NCBI GenBank assembly: GCA_003602285.1
Contig: QZVU01000007.1
Location: 1 to 64,000, forward strand
DNA length: 64,000 bases
Direction of reading: 5' to 3'
Source of the DNA: Arthrobacter frigidicola
GTDB taxonomy: Bacteria; Actinomycetota; Actinomycetes; Actinomycetales; Micrococcaceae
Notes under the pieces: generated by a model
What the model was told of the DNA's origin: nothing
Seen by the model: only the letters and a program-made list of their open reading frames with translations
Database searches by the model: none
Program-made: the position numbers and the translations under genes
Part shown: positions 1 to 10,456 of the stretch, one piece after another
Numbering within the stretch: the stretch's first letter is position 1
Layout of the letters: each line of letters starts with the position of its first letter

Positions 1-1089
<1,089 letters not shown>

Positions 1090-1266
1090 GTCCCGGATTT
1101 CCGACCGAAAGATGCCCGGACCTCCCGCCCGCCGGGTGGCCGCGGAGGGGGTCCCGGGCGCCGGACGCTCGAAGATTGGGCACCTCCGGGGGAGCTGTGA
1201 CGTTAGAGTTAACGAAAATTGCCCTGGCGAAGTCTTCGCCGCAGCAGACGACCTGAGGAGGCGCCG

Positions 1267-3273
1267 GTGGGACTTCTTGAGACAATTCGCAGCCCGCAGG
1301 ACCTGAGCCGGCTTACCGAATCCCAGCTCGACGCCCTCGCCCGGGAGATCCGTTCCTTCCTCGTCACCAACGTCTCCCGCACCGGCGGGCACCTCGGCCC
1401 CAACCTCGGCGTGGTCGAGCTGACCCTGGGCATCCACCGCGTGTTCGACTCGCCGCGCGACAGCATCATCTTCGACACCGGCCACCAGTCCTACGTGCAC
1501 AAGCTCGTCACCGGCCGGCAGAACTTCGACACCCTGCGCCAGCAGGGCGGCCTCTCGGGCTACCCCTCCCGCGCCGAGTCCATCCACGACATCGTCGAGA
1601 GTTCCCACGCGTCGTCGTCACTGTCCTGGGCCGACGGGATCTCCCGCGCCCGCGTCCTGAACGGGGAGGGTGACCGGTACACCGTCGTCCTCGTCGGTGA
1701 CGGCGCGCTCACCGGCGGCATGGCCTGGGAGGCGATCAACAATATCGCCGCGGACAAGCGCCGCCGCGTGGTGATCGTGGTCAACGACAACGGACGCTCC
1801 TACGCCCCCACGATCGGCGGCGTCGCCGACTACCTCGCCTCCCTCCGGCCGGCGCTCGACTCGGTCCGCACCCACAAGGTGTATGAGCGGACCCTCGAGT
1901 GGTTCACCGGCCGGCTGCAGGCCGGCGGGCCCGCGGGCCGCTTCGCGTACAAGAGCCTCCACGCCACGAAAAAGGGCGTGAAGGACTGGTGGGCTCCGCA
2001 GGGCCTCTTCGAGGACCTCGGCATGAAGTACGTCGGTCCGGTCGACGGCCACGACCTCGGCGCCGTCGAGCAGGCACTCCACCTGGCCCGCAACTACGAG
2101 GGCCCCGTGATCGTGCACGCGATCACCGAGAAGGGGCATGGCTACGCCCCGGCGCGCGCCCACGAGGCCGACCAGTTCCACGCCGTGGGCATCATCGACC
2201 CGGGCACGGGGGAGCCGGTCGAGTCCGGCGCCTCCCAGTCCTGGACCTCGGTCTTCGCCAACGAGATCGCCGACATCGCCGACGAGCGCCCCGATATCGT
2301 CGGCATCACCGGCGCCATGCTCATCCCGGTCGGGCTTCACCGCTTCGCCGCCCGTCACCCGGACCGCGTGTTCGACGTCGGCATCGCCGAACAGCACGCG
2401 CTCACCAGCGCCGCGGGCATGGCCTACGGCGGGCTGCACCCCGTCGTCGCGCTCTACGCCACGTTCCTGAACCGGGCCTTCGATCAGCTCCTGATGGATG
2501 TGGCGCTGCACAAGGCCGGGGTCACCATCGTCCTCGACCGCTCGGGGGTCACCGGGCCCGACGGCGCCAGCCACCACGGCATGTGGGACCTCTCCATGCT
2601 GCAGACCGTACCCGGACTGCACCTCGCCGCCCCCCGCGATGCCTCCCGGCTGCGCGAGGAACTGCGTGAGGCAGTCTCCATCCCCGACGCCCCGAGCGTG
2701 GTGCGCTACTCCAAGGGTTCCGTCGGTGCTGAGGTCGAGGCCATCGAGCGCCTGGGCGACGGCGTCGACGTGCTCGCTCGGCGGCCCTCGGGGTCCACGG
2801 CCAACGACGTGCTGATCGTCAGCGTCGGCGCCATGAGCGAACTCGCCCTCGATGTCTCAAACCGCCTCGGGGCCCAGGGCATCAGCTCGACGGTCATCGA
2901 CCCGCGCTGGGTACTTCCCGTCTGCCCGTCGGTGATCGACCTGGCCGCCGAGCACCGCATCGTCATTGTGATCGAGGACGGCGTGCGCGCCGGCGGCGTC
3001 GGGTCCAGGATCCGGCAGGAGATGCGGGCCGCGGGCGTCGACACCGCCCTGAACGAGGTCGGGCTCCCCGTGGAGTTCCTCGACCACGGCTCGCGCAGCG
3101 AGGTGCTCGCGCGCGTCGGCCTGACCGCTCAGAAGGTCACTCACGACATCGTGGCGCAGGTCCTGGGGACGAAGGTCCCGGTGGCCCGGCCCCTGCCCGG
3201 TCAGGAGTCCGCTGCCGGCCGGGAGTCCGCTTCAGGCCAGGACGCGACCACCGGGCAGTTCCCGACCCTCTAG
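1267..3273 (+). CDS. dxs: 1-deoxy-D-xylulose-5-phosphate synthase
   Basis: Thiamine-diphosphate enzyme that condenses pyruvate with glyceraldehyde 3-phosphate, the first step of the MEP isoprenoid pathway. The GTG at 1267 was chosen because GAGGAG (1255-1260) sits 6 nt ahead; the frame stays open upstream to 1219 but has no ribosome site there. The 668-residue product has the ThDP motif GDGALTGG (about residues 144-151) followed by NN, the substrate histidine in [10 protein letters not shown], the central pyrimidine-binding domain with [14 protein letters not shown], and a C-terminal transketolase domain. The last 30 or so residues are a Gln/Ser/Gly-rich tail beyond the usual end of the enzyme. 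The gene follows aconitase after 177 nt and converges on the VKOR gene. Confidence 0.97.
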   Translation: MGLLETIRSPQDLSRLTESQLDALAREIRSFLVTNVSRTGGHLGPNLGVVELTLGIHRVFDSPRDSIIFDTGHQSYVHKLVTGRQNFDTLRQQGGLSGYPSRAESIHDIVESSHASSSLSWADGISRARVLNGEGDRYTVVLVGDGALTGGMAWEAINNIAADKRRRVVIVVNDNGRSYAPTIGGVADYLASLRPALDSVRTHKVYERTLEWFTGRLQAGGPAGRFAYKSLHATKKGVKDWWAPQGLFEDLGMKYVGPVDGHDLGAVEQALHLARNYEGPVIVHAITEKGHGYAPARAHEADQFHAVGIIDPGTGEPVESGASQSWTSVFANEIADIADERPDIVGITGAMLIPVGLHRFAARHPDRVFDVGIAEQHALTSAAGMAYGGLHPVVALYATFLNRAFDQLLMDVALHKAGVTIVLDRSGVTGPDGASHHGMWDLSMLQTVPGLHLAAPRDASRLREELREAVSIPDAPSVVRYSKGSVGAEVEAIERLGDGVDVLARRPSGSTANDVLIVSVGAMSELALDVSNRLGAQGISSTVIDPRWVLPVCPSVIDLAAEHRIVIVIEDGVRAGGVGSRIRQEMRAAGVDTALNEVGLPVEFLDHGSRSEVLARVGLTAQKVTHDIVAQVLGTKVPVARPLPGQESAAGRESASGQDATTGQFPTL

Positions 3274-3278
3274 GCCCC

Positions 3279-3818
3279 TCAGCCCAGCAGGGCCCCGGCG
3301 AAGCGCAGGAACACCGACGCCGCGCCCGCCACGACCAGCAGCGCCACCAGGACCCACGACCACTCGGCCAGCAGCCGTGCGGTCCGCGGAGGAACCGGCA
3401 GCACCCCCGAGGCGGCATTGCGCGCCGTGAGGTGCACCGTCAGGACGATCATCACGACCCAGACCACCATGCAGTAGATGCACAGGATTGAGATCACGAA
3501 CAGCGCCTGGAACCACAGCCAGAGCGTGAAGGCCGCGCCGAGGACCGTTCCGGCCTGCAGGCCGAGCCAGTACCAGCGGCGCAGCTCTGCGCCCGCGAGC
3601 AGCGCCATGCCCGTGGTGATCACGACGGCGAAGGCCACGAGGCCGATCAGCGGGTTGGGGAAGCCGAACACCGCGGCCTGCTCCGTCCGGAACACCTCGC
3701 CGCAGGAAATCCACGGGTTCAGGTCGCAGCTGGTGACGTACCCCGGGTCCGCGTAGAGGGCGAGCCGTTCGAGGACCAGCTGCCCCGAGGCGAGCCAACC
3801 GATGACGCCGGCGGCCAC
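3279..3818 (-). CDS. Vitamin K epoxide reductase (VKOR) family membrane protein
   Basis: Integral membrane thiol oxidoreductase that, in actinobacteria, re-oxidises DsbA-like proteins outside the membrane. The hallmark cysteines are present: the loop pair in TSCDLNPWISCGEV (C31 and C39 by this numbering) and the CIYC redox pair (C113, C116), with four to five hydrophobic helices. The start is a problem. The GTG at 3818 cuts into the first helix, whose preceding residues RRFAFLL are encoded just upstream in the same frame, together with an acidic, Pro-rich N-terminus typical of the family. That upstream frame runs to a TAG near 3980 but holds no ATG, GTG or TTG. The true N-terminus is therefore unresolved and the given start is a minimum. 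It converges on dxs with a 5-nt gap. Confidence 0.85.
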   Translation of the reverse strand: MAAGVIGWLASGQLVLERLALYADPGYVTSCDLNPWISCGEVFRTEQAAVFGFPNPLIGLVAFAVVITTGMALLAGAELRRWYWLGLQAGTVLGAAFTLWLWFQALFVISILCIYCMVVWVVMIVLTVHLTARNAASGVLPVPPRTARLLAEWSWVLVALLVVAGAASVFLRFAGALLG

Positions 3819-4345
3819 GAGGAGGAAAGCGAACCGCCGCTCCGGCCGTCCGGTCCCGGCCTCCCCGTCCGGATTCGTGCCGGAGGGAGCAGCGTGCGCG
3901 GGGTGTGCCTTGGGGGTGTCGTCGTCCTCGGGTGGGCGGTCGGCGCCGGCATCCCGTGCGCCGATGGTTCCGCCACTCTAGCCGCCGGAACGGCTGATTT
4001 GCATGCTGGTGTGAGACAATTGCCGTGGCTGGTTCGGGAACCACATTTCCGTTCCGGTCCAGCGACAGGCTTCCGCTCTGCGGGCGATGCTTCCGGCGCA
4101 CCGAGCCCATCAATCCTGGTGGGCGGTTCCGGAATCCGCCTCGCAGGCCACCGTGAACACGACGGATGAGTTGGAAAAGCGCCGCTGGTCTTTGAGTGAT
4201 GCCGCACCCTCCAGCCGGTGCGACCTCAAACGACACAATGACGACTTCCGGTCGCCGCTAGGGCGTAGGGTCCGCGGACGGCCGACATACTGCCCTGGAG
4301 GGCGCTGGAATGTGGCCGGTGCCGCAGGGGCTGGAGCCAATACAT
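3819..4345. other. Divergent spacer between the VKOR gene and rne
   Basis: The left third (to about 3980) probably encodes the N-terminus of the VKOR protein on the minus strand, because its frame is open and acidic/Pro-rich. A TAGAGT hexamer on the minus strand overlaps the TAG that closes this frame and could be its -10 element. The rest (about 3980-4345) looks like promoter and 5' leader for rne; a long leader would be in line with the leader-based autoregulation known for RNase E elsewhere. I found no credible additional gene or terminator here. Confidence 0.4.
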
Positions 4346-7300
4346 ATGGATCAGTTCGAAACGCAGATCAACGAGCAGGGTGCAGCAGCAGGGGCCGCCG
4401 AGACGCAGTCCCCAACAGCGCCGGTGAAGAAGGCCCCGCGGGTCCGCAGGGCGGCAAGCTCGCCCGCCGGAGCGCCGACGAAGGTCCCGGCAGCCGAAAC
4501 CGCCGGGGACACCCCCGCACCGGAAGCATCCGCAGCGCCCGCCGCCGCACTGGCCGACACTGTTACCGAAGTCACCGAAGTCACCGAAGCACCCCGCCGC
4601 CGCGCCACCCGAGCCCGCAAGGCCCCGGCCGCCGCGCTGGAATCGCCCGTGGAGGCACCGCTCGACGCCGCGGGTGACACCTCAGCCACGGAAACGGCCG
4701 CCCAAGACACGGCAAGCAGCGACACGGCAGCCAGCGACACGGCAGCCGGCGGCACGGCCGCCGCGGAGCCGGCAGCACCGAAGGCGAAGGCCACCCGCAC
4801 CCGCCGCAGGGCGGCCACGGCCGAAGCAGGGCCGGCAGCGCCGGCGCCGGAGGTCCCTTCCGGAGAGCCTGCTGCCGCCGAGGCCGCCGTGGCTGCGGAC
4901 GCCGTCGCCGGTGACAACCCAGACGCCGCCGACGCCGCCGATACCGAAGCGGCAGCAGCCGGGGCGGGGGAGGACGCGCCCCCCGCCGAGAAGCCGGTCC
5001 GGGCCCGCCGGGCCGTACGCACCCGCCGGGCGAAGAGCGACGCCGTGGAGGTTCCAGCGGACAGCGAAGAAGCGGAGGAGGCATCCGCCGGCTCGGCCGA
5101 CGTCGCCGGGTCCAAGGCCCCGACGGCCGCCGCACAGCAGCGGCTCGACGCTACGCAGGCCGGAAAGACCGAGCCGGGCACGGCGGAAACCGCCGCCGAA
5201 CCGGCACCGAAGAGCGCCGAACCCTCGTACGTCGACCCCTTCGCCATCCCGGATTCGCCCCTCTCGCTGCTCTTCCACGCCCCCGACCTGAGCGCCGCGG
5301 TCCAGGCCGTCAAGGTCACCGAGCCGGCGCTCGAGGACGACGAGGACGACGACTCCGAAGACTCCGGACCGCGCCGCCGGCGCAGCCGCCGCCGCGGCCG
5401 GAACCGCAGCGACAACGGCACCGACGACGCCCAGGGCGACGAGAACGGCGACTCCGGGGAGGGACAGTCCAACGGACCCTCCTCCGAGGCAGGGGACGCC
5501 GTCACGTCCCGGCGCCGCCGCCGTCGCCGCCGCGGAGACCAGGACCTCGAACTGACCGGCGGGGAGGACGACGATCCGCCCAACACCGTGACCCGGGTCC
5601 GCGCCCCGCGCCAGAGCACCGACGCCCCCTCCGACCGTGTGACCAGCGTCAAGGGCTCCACCCGCCTCGAGGCGAAGAAGCAGCGCCGCCGTGAATCCCG
5701 CGACTCCGGACGCCGCCGCCAGGTCATCACCGAGGCCGAGTTCCTCGCGCGCCGCGAATCCGTCGACCGCCAGATGGTGGTGCGCCAGCGCGACGACAGG
5801 ATTCAGATCGGCGTGCTCGAGGACGGGATCCTCGCCGAGCACTTCGTCTCGAAGACCCAGCAGGACTCGCTGATCGGCAACGTGTACCTCGGGAAGGTGC
5901 AGAACGTCCTTCCGAGCATGGAGGCCGCCTTCGTCGACATCGGACGCGGCCGCAACGCCGTGCTCTACGCCGGCGAGGTCAACTGGGACGCCGCCGGCCT
6001 CGACGGGCAGCCGCGCCGCATCGAGCTGGCGCTGAAGTCCGGCGACCCGGTGCTGGTGCAGGTCACCAAGGACCCCGTGGGTCACAAGGGCGCCCGCCTG
6101 ACCAGCCAGATCTCCCTGCCGGGCCGCTACCTCGTGTACGTGCCGGGCGGCTCCATGACGGGCATCTCCCGCAAGCTGCCCGACGTCGAGCGCAACCGGC
6201 TCAAGCGCATCCTCAAGGACCGCCTGCCCGAGAACGCCGGGGTCATCGTGCGCACCGCGGCCGAAGGCGCCAGCGAAGAGGAACTGACCCACGACATCAA
6301 CCGGCTGCGCGCCCAGTGGGAGGAGATCGAACGCAAGTCCTCCTCGACCAAGACGCTGGCCCCGGAGCTGCTCTACGGCGAGCCCGACCTCACCATCAAG
6401 GTGGTCCGCGACGTCTTCAACGAGGACTTCTCCAAGCTCCTCGTCTCCGGCGAGGAGGCCTGGGACACCATCGAGGCCTACGTCATGTACGTGGCGCCGG
6501 ACCTGGTGGGCCGCCTTGAGAAGTGGACCTCGGAGGAGGACATCTTCACAGCGAGCCGCATCGACGAGCAGATCCAGAAGGCCCTCGACCGAAAGGTCTA
6601 CCTTCCCTCCGGCGGCTCGCTGGTGATCGACCGCACCGAGGCGATGACCGTCGTCGACGTGAACACCGGCAAGTTCACCGGCAGCGGCGGCAACCTCGAG
6701 GAGACAGTCACCAAGAACAACCTCGAGGCGGCCGAGGAGGTGGTGCGCCAGCTGCGGCTGCGCGACATCGGCGGCATCATCGTCATCGACTTCATCGACA
6801 TGGTCCTCGAAGCCAACCGCGACCTCGTGCTGCGCCGGCTCGTCGAGTGCCTCGGTCGGGACCGCACCAAGCACCAGGTGGCGGAGGTGACCTCACTGGG
6901 GCTCGTCCAGATGACCCGCAAGCGCATGGGCACCGGGCTGCTCGAGGTCTTCGGCGAGGTCTGCGAGCACTGCGCCGGCCGCGGCGTGGTGACCCACGAG
7001 GAGCCGGTCGAACACCGCCGCCACGCCGTCTCCACCGAGAACCACCAGCAGCACCTCCGCCAGGAGAAGATGTCCCGCAGCGAGCGCAAGCGGAGGCGCA
7101 CTCCCGAGCCGGTCGAGGAGCAGCAGGCGGCCCCCGAGCCGCGCGCGGATAACCCGGAGCGGGCGGCCAAGGCGGAGGCGGCGCGTGCCGCCCTCGCGAG
7201 CATCGCCGCGGCCACCCACCATGCCGCACACAGCGAGGACGCACCGGCGGCGCCGGAGAAGGCACCGGAGACGGCGCCCGCCGCCGAGAGGTCCCGGGAC

Positions 7301-7735
7301 GAGGCAGCCTCGGCGGTCCTCACCATCAATGGTGAGACCGTCACCCTGCCCCGCGCAGACGCGGCCGCGCCGGTGACCGCACCCGAGGGCCCGCGGCTGA
7401 CGCTTGACAGCCTCGCCGAGGCCTTCGACAAGAAGCCGGCCGGAGAACGGGGTGCGGGAGCCGCGGAGGCCCCGGCGCGGGACACGGTCCAGCGCCCGGA
7501 AGCCCCGGCCCAGGCAGCACCTGCCGCCCAGGGGTCCCGCCGCCGCCCGCGGCGTCGTGCCGCCAGCGCCCAGGGCTCGAACGCCTCCATTGAAACGGTG
7601 ACGGCCTCCGGAGCAGGTGAGGCCCAGCCCGGCGCGCAGCACGTGGCTCGGGCCGGGAAGCCCGCCCCGCGGGAGGAGACCGGGGGAGACGAGCCGATGA
7701 TCCTCGGCGTCGGCGTGCCCGCCTCCGACCTGTAA
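4346..7735 (+). CDS. rne: Ribonuclease E/G family endoribonuclease
   Basis: Single-strand endoribonuclease for mRNA decay and rRNA/tRNA processing. The start is ATG 4346 with GGAG about 9 nt upstream; an in-frame ATG at 4310 lacks a ribosome site. The 1129-residue protein has a roughly 470-residue Ala/Glu/Pro-rich N-terminal extension with Arg clusters ([11 protein letters not shown]), then an S1 RNA-binding domain (about 485-560) and the catalytic core. Expected metal-binding Asp residues are in VVDVNTG (D771) and VIDFIDM (D815), and the Zn-link is CEHC (C873, C876). The C-terminal 250 residues are again low-complexity with Arg-rich patches, resembling the disordered ends of actinobacterial RNase E, where the catalytic core is central. 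It is followed by tandem repeats and a terminator. Confidence 0.96.
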   Translation: MDQFETQINEQGAAAGAAETQSPTAPVKKAPRVRRAASSPAGAPTKVPAAETAGDTPAPEASAAPAAALADTVTEVTEVTEAPRRRATRARKAPAAALESPVEAPLDAAGDTSATETAAQDTASSDTAASDTAAGGTAAAEPAAPKAKATRTRRRAATAEAGPAAPAPEVPSGEPAAAEAAVAADAVAGDNPDAADAADTEAAAAGAGEDAPPAEKPVRARRAVRTRRAKSDAVEVPADSEEAEEASAGSADVAGSKAPTAAAQQRLDATQAGKTEPGTAETAAEPAPKSAEPSYVDPFAIPDSPLSLLFHAPDLSAAVQAVKVTEPALEDDEDDDSEDSGPRRRRSRRRGRNRSDNGTDDAQGDENGDSGEGQSNGPSSEAGDAVTSRRRRRRRRGDQDLELTGGEDDDPPNTVTRVRAPRQSTDAPSDRVTSVKGSTRLEAKKQRRRESRDSGRRRQVITEAEFLARRESVDRQMVVRQRDDRIQIGVLEDGILAEHFVSKTQQDSLIGNVYLGKVQNVLPSMEAAFVDIGRGRNAVLYAGEVNWDAAGLDGQPRRIELALKSGDPVLVQVTKDPVGHKGARLTSQISLPGRYLVYVPGGSMTGISRKLPDVERNRLKRILKDRLPENAGVIVRTAAEGASEEELTHDINRLRAQWEEIERKSSSTKTLAPELLYGEPDLTIKVVRDVFNEDFSKLLVSGEEAWDTIEAYVMYVAPDLVGRLEKWTSEEDIFTASRIDEQIQKALDRKVYLPSGGSLVIDRTEAMTVVDVNTGKFTGSGGNLEETVTKNNLEAAEEVVRQLRLRDIGGIIVIDFIDMVLEANRDLVLRRLVECLGRDRTKHQVAEVTSLGLVQMTRKRMGTGLLEVFGEVCEHCAGRGVVTHEEPVEHRRHAVSTENHQQHLRQEKMSRSERKRRRTPEPVEEQQAAPEPRADNPERAAKAEAARAALASIAAATHHAAHSEDAPAAPEKAPETAPAAERSRDEAASAVLTINGETVTLPRADAAAPVTAPEGPRLTLDSLAEAFDKKPAGERGAGAAEAPARDTVQRPEAPAQAAPAAQGSRRRPRRRAASAQGSNASIETVTASGAGEAQPGAQHVARAGKPAPREETGGDEPMILGVGVPASDL

Positions 7736-7800
7736 GCCAGGACCTGTAAGCCAGGACCTGTAAGCCAGGACCTGTAAGCCAGGACCTGTAGGCCAGGACC
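7731..7800 (+). repeat. Five tandem 14-bp repeats at the rne stop codon
   Basis: Units of TGTAAGCCAGGACC lie at 7731-7744, 7745-7758, 7759-7772, 7773-7786 and 7787-7800; the last has one change (TAGGCC for TAAGCC). The first unit contains the TAA stop of rne, so the array looks like an expansion of the end of the gene into its 3' untranslated region. Four identical copies point to recent slippage and probable copy-number variation between strains. Confidence 0.95.
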
Positions 7801-7818
7801 GCGCCTTCCCCAAGCAGA

Positions 7819-7854
7819 GGAGCCGGCCCCCGCACCGCGGGGGCCGGCTCCTTT
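7819..7854 (+). terminator. Rho-independent terminator after rne
   Basis: A perfect 15-bp GC-rich stem (7819-7833 with 7837-7851) closes a 3-nt loop and is followed by a short TTT run. It lies just after the 14-bp repeat array and separates rne from the ribosomal protein genes. Confidence 0.85.
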
Positions 7855-7936
7855 GCTGTCCGGAGGAGTTTCCGGCGGACCGGGAAGCCGCGCGGCACCG
7901 AGGCCGCGCCTGGGCCGCACCGGGGAGGGGCGTAAT

Positions 7937-8123
7937 TTGCGGGAAGCTGCCCCACTGACGTAACCTTGATCTTCGGTGCGTTCGCCTTCTAACCGGTGTA
8001 TCCGGGGCGTAGACGCACGGCGCAGATATGGCTCTTTGAAGTGTCCTTCCCGGATGCCAGCCGCAGTGCGCAACCAGTTTTTCACATCAGAAGTCAAGAT
8101 TGTCGAGAGAAGTGAGTTCCCAA
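7937..8123 (+). promoter_or_regulatory. Probable promoter and leader of rplU-rpmA
   Basis: TTGCGG (7937-7942) and TAACCT (7961-7966) are spaced by 18 nt and resemble a housekeeping promoter. They would give a leader of about 150 nt before the rplU start, long enough for the leader-RNA control known for L21 operons elsewhere. The promoter call rests on hexamer match and spacing only, and I did not identify a defined leader structure. Confidence 0.4.
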
Positions 8124-8432
8124 GTGGTGTACGCGATTGTCCGCGCAGGCGGCCGCCAAGAAAAGGTTTCCGTTGGAGACCTCGTTACCCTTGACCGCGT
8201 CACCGGTCAGGCAGGAAGCACCTTTGCGCTGCCTGCCCTCCTTCTGGTAGACGGCGACAAGGTCACCTCAGCAGCGAAGGACCTCGAGAAGGTCACCGTC
8301 ACTGCCGAGATCGTTGAGAATCTTCGCGGCCCGAAGATTGTCATCCAGAAGTTCAAGAACAAGACCGGCTACAAGAAGCGCCAGGGTCACCGTTCAGAGC
8401 TGACCCGCGTCAAAATCACAGGTATCAAGTAA
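8124..8432 (+). CDS. rplU: 50S ribosomal protein L21
   Basis: Large-subunit protein that binds 23S rRNA. I place the start at GTG 8124, giving the family's usual 102 residues beginning [15 protein letters not shown]; the frame stays open to 8100 but the extra residues have no counterpart in L21. A purine-rich GAGAGAAGTGAG upstream could serve as ribosome site. The conserved C-terminal [15 protein letters not shown] stretch is intact. rpmA follows after 57 nt, the usual pairing. Confidence 0.97.
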   Translation: MVYAIVRAGGRQEKVSVGDLVTLDRVTGQAGSTFALPALLLVDGDKVTSAAKDLEKVTVTAEIVENLRGPKIVIQKFKNKTGYKKRQGHRSELTRVKITGIK

Positions 8433-8489
8433 CCCTCTGCGGTTGCTCGGTCGGTCAAACAGTATCTTCAGCGAAGGCAGGCATAACTC

Positions 8490-8750
8490 ATGGCACATAA
8501 GAAGGGCGCGAGCTCCACTCGCAACGGTCGCGACTCCAACGCGCAGTACCTCGGCGTAAAGCGCTTCGGCGGCCAGGTCGTCAAGGCCGGCGAAATCATC
8601 GTCCGCCAGCGCGGCACCCACTTCCACCCCGGTGCCAATGTTGGCCGTGGCGGAGATGACACGCTGTTCGCCCTCGAAGCAGGTGCCGTTGAGTTCGGTA
8701 CCCGCCGCGGGCGCCGCGTCGTGAACATCGTTGGAGCAGCCGCGGAGTAA
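8490..8750 (+). CDS. rpmA: 50S ribosomal protein L27
   Basis: Large-subunit protein near the peptidyl-transferase centre. The 86-residue product starts [16 protein letters not shown] and contains the highly conserved GVKRFGGQ and [10 protein letters not shown] segments, so it is full length. It begins directly with the mature N-terminus, without the cleaved extension found in Firmicutes. It lies between rplU and the obgE terminator. Confidence 0.98.
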   Translation: MAHKKGASSTRNGRDSNAQYLGVKRFGGQVVKAGEIIVRQRGTHFHPGANVGRGGDDTLFALEAGAVEFGTRRGRRVVNIVGAAAE

Positions 8751-8789
8751 TCTGCCGCTTTCAACGCACGATGCTCCAAGCATTGGGGT

Positions 8790-8824
8790 GGGGTGGGCCG
8801 ACATGGCTCACCCCGCCTTCTTTT
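8790..8824 (+). terminator. Terminator after rpmA
   Basis: A 10-bp stem (8790-8799 with 8805-8814, one G-T pair) with a GACAT loop is followed by GCCTTCTTTT. It separates the ribosomal protein genes from obgE, 48 nt before that start, so obgE probably has its own promoter or depends on readthrough. Confidence 0.8.
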
Positions 8825-8871
8825 AAGCCGGTTAGACCCGGCACAGTGAAGCACTTCAGAAGGAGATCAAC

Positions 8872-10449
8872 GTGGCCAGCTTCGTTGACCGAGTAGTCCT
8901 GCACGTTTCCGGCGGCACAGGCGGCCATGGCTGCGTGTCCGTCAAGCGCGAGAAGTTCAAGCCCCTGGGCGGGCCCGACGGCGGCAACGGCGGCGACGGC
9001 GGCGACGTGATCCTGCGTGTCGACCCGCAGACCACCACCCTGCTCGACTACCACCACGCGCCGCACCGGCACGCCACCAACGGCGGCAACGGCATGGGCG
9101 ACTGGCGCGGCGGCAAGAACGGCGAGACGCTCATCCTTCCGGTGCCCGACGGCACCGTCGTCAAGGCAAAGGACGGCACAGTGCTGGCCGACCTCGTCGG
9201 CGAGGGCGCCGAGTTCGTCGCCGCGGCCGGCGGCCAGGGCGGGCTGGGCAACTCCTCGCTGTCCTCCCAGAAGCGCAAGGCCCCCGGTTTCGCCCTGCTG
9301 GGCATCCCCGGTGACGAGCGCGACGTCGTCCTGGAGCTGAAGTCCATCGCCGACATCGCCCTGGTCGGCTTCCCCTCGGCCGGCAAGTCAAGCCTGATCG
9401 CCGCGATGTCGGCCGCACGGCCCAAGATCGCCGACTACCCGTTCACCACGCTGGTGCCCAACCTCGGCGTCGTTGAGGCCGGCAACACCCGCTTCACCAT
9501 CGCCGACGTCCCCGGCCTGATCGAAGGTGCCAGCGAAGGCAAGGGCCTGGGCCACCACTTCCTGCGCCACGTCGAACGCTGCGCCGCCCTGGTGCACGTG
9601 CTTGACACCGCGGCCCTCGAGAGCGACCGCGACCCGCTGGGCGACCTGGCCGTGATCGAACGCGAACTCGACAAGTACGCCGTCGACATGAGCTTCGCCG
9701 GCTCCGACGGGGAGGTCGTTCCCCTCAACGAGCGCCCGCGCCTCGTGGTGCTGAACAAGGTGGACGTGCCCGACGGCCGCGACATGGCCGCCATGGTGCG
9801 CCCCGAGCTCGAGGCGCGCGGCTACCGCGTGTTCGAGGTCTCCGCCTCAAGCCACGAGGGCCTGCGCCAGCTCGGCTTCGCCATGGCCGAAATCGTCCAG
9901 GGCGCCCGCGACGCCGTGAAGGCCGCCCCGCCGAAGGTCGCACCTCCCGTGCTGCGCCCCCGCGCCGTCAACTCCGCCGGATTCCGCATCCGCAACGAGG
10001 AAAAGGACGCCCTGCCCCTGTTCCGCGTACTCGGCGAGAAGCCCGAGCGCTGGGTCAAGCAGACCGACTTCACCAACGACGAGGCCGTCGGCTACCTCGC
10101 AGACCGCCTGGCGAAGCTCGGCGTCGAAGAGCAGCTGTTCAAGGCCGGCGCCAAGCCAGGCGACACCGTCGTCATCGGCGAAGGCGACGGCGTCGTGTTC
10201 GACTGGGAGCCCACCATGATGGGCGGTGCGGAGCTGCTGGCCGGACCGCGCGGCACCGACCTGCGCCTGGCCGAATACGTCCGACCCACCCGCGAGCAGA
10301 AGCGCGAGGAGTACCAGGAGCGCAAGGACGCGAAGGCCGCCGCGCGCGCCGAGCTCGAGGCCGACCGCAAGGCAGGCATCTGGACCGAGTCAGTGAACAA
10401 CAAGGCCAAGCGCACCGCCCCCGCAGACAACGCGGGCGACCAGGCGTAG
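8872..10449 (+). CDS. obgE: Obg family GTPase
   Basis: Essential ribosome-associated GTPase in 50S assembly and stress signalling. GTG 8872 is preceded by AAGGAGATCAAC. The 525-residue protein has the glycine-rich Obg domain (residues 1-158, with [12 protein letters not shown]), a G domain with P-loop GFPSAGKSS (166-174), G3 DVPG (212-215) and G4 NKVD (295-298), and an OCT domain at about 370-450 that is typical of Gram-positive Obg. The last 60 residues are charged and Lys/Ala-rich. proB begins 7 nt after the stop, so the two are probably co-transcribed. Confidence 0.98.
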   Translation: MASFVDRVVLHVSGGTGGHGCVSVKREKFKPLGGPDGGNGGDGGDVILRVDPQTTTLLDYHHAPHRHATNGGNGMGDWRGGKNGETLILPVPDGTVVKAKDGTVLADLVGEGAEFVAAAGGQGGLGNSSLSSQKRKAPGFALLGIPGDERDVVLELKSIADIALVGFPSAGKSSLIAAMSAARPKIADYPFTTLVPNLGVVEAGNTRFTIADVPGLIEGASEGKGLGHHFLRHVERCAALVHVLDTAALESDRDPLGDLAVIERELDKYAVDMSFAGSDGEVVPLNERPRLVVLNKVDVPDGRDMAAMVRPELEARGYRVFEVSASSHEGLRQLGFAMAEIVQGARDAVKAAPPKVAPPVLRPRAVNSAGFRIRNEEKDALPLFRVLGEKPERWVKQTDFTNDEAVGYLADRLAKLGVEEQLFKAGAKPGDTVVIGEGDGVVFDWEPTMMGGAELLAGPRGTDLRLAEYVRPTREQKREEYQERKDAKAAARAELEADRKAGIWTESVNNKAKRTAPADNAGDQA

Positions 10450-10456
10450 GGACGCG

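Noticed and set aside
1111-1166. GC-rich hairpin after aconitase as a terminator
   Set aside because: The stem is imperfect and no T run follows, so it cannot be distinguished from ordinary GC-rich sequence.
4682-6874. Long open frame antisense to rne
   Set aside because: Shadow of the GC-rich, repetitive rne gene; composition is Ala/Gly/Val/Arg-rich and there is no ribosome site.
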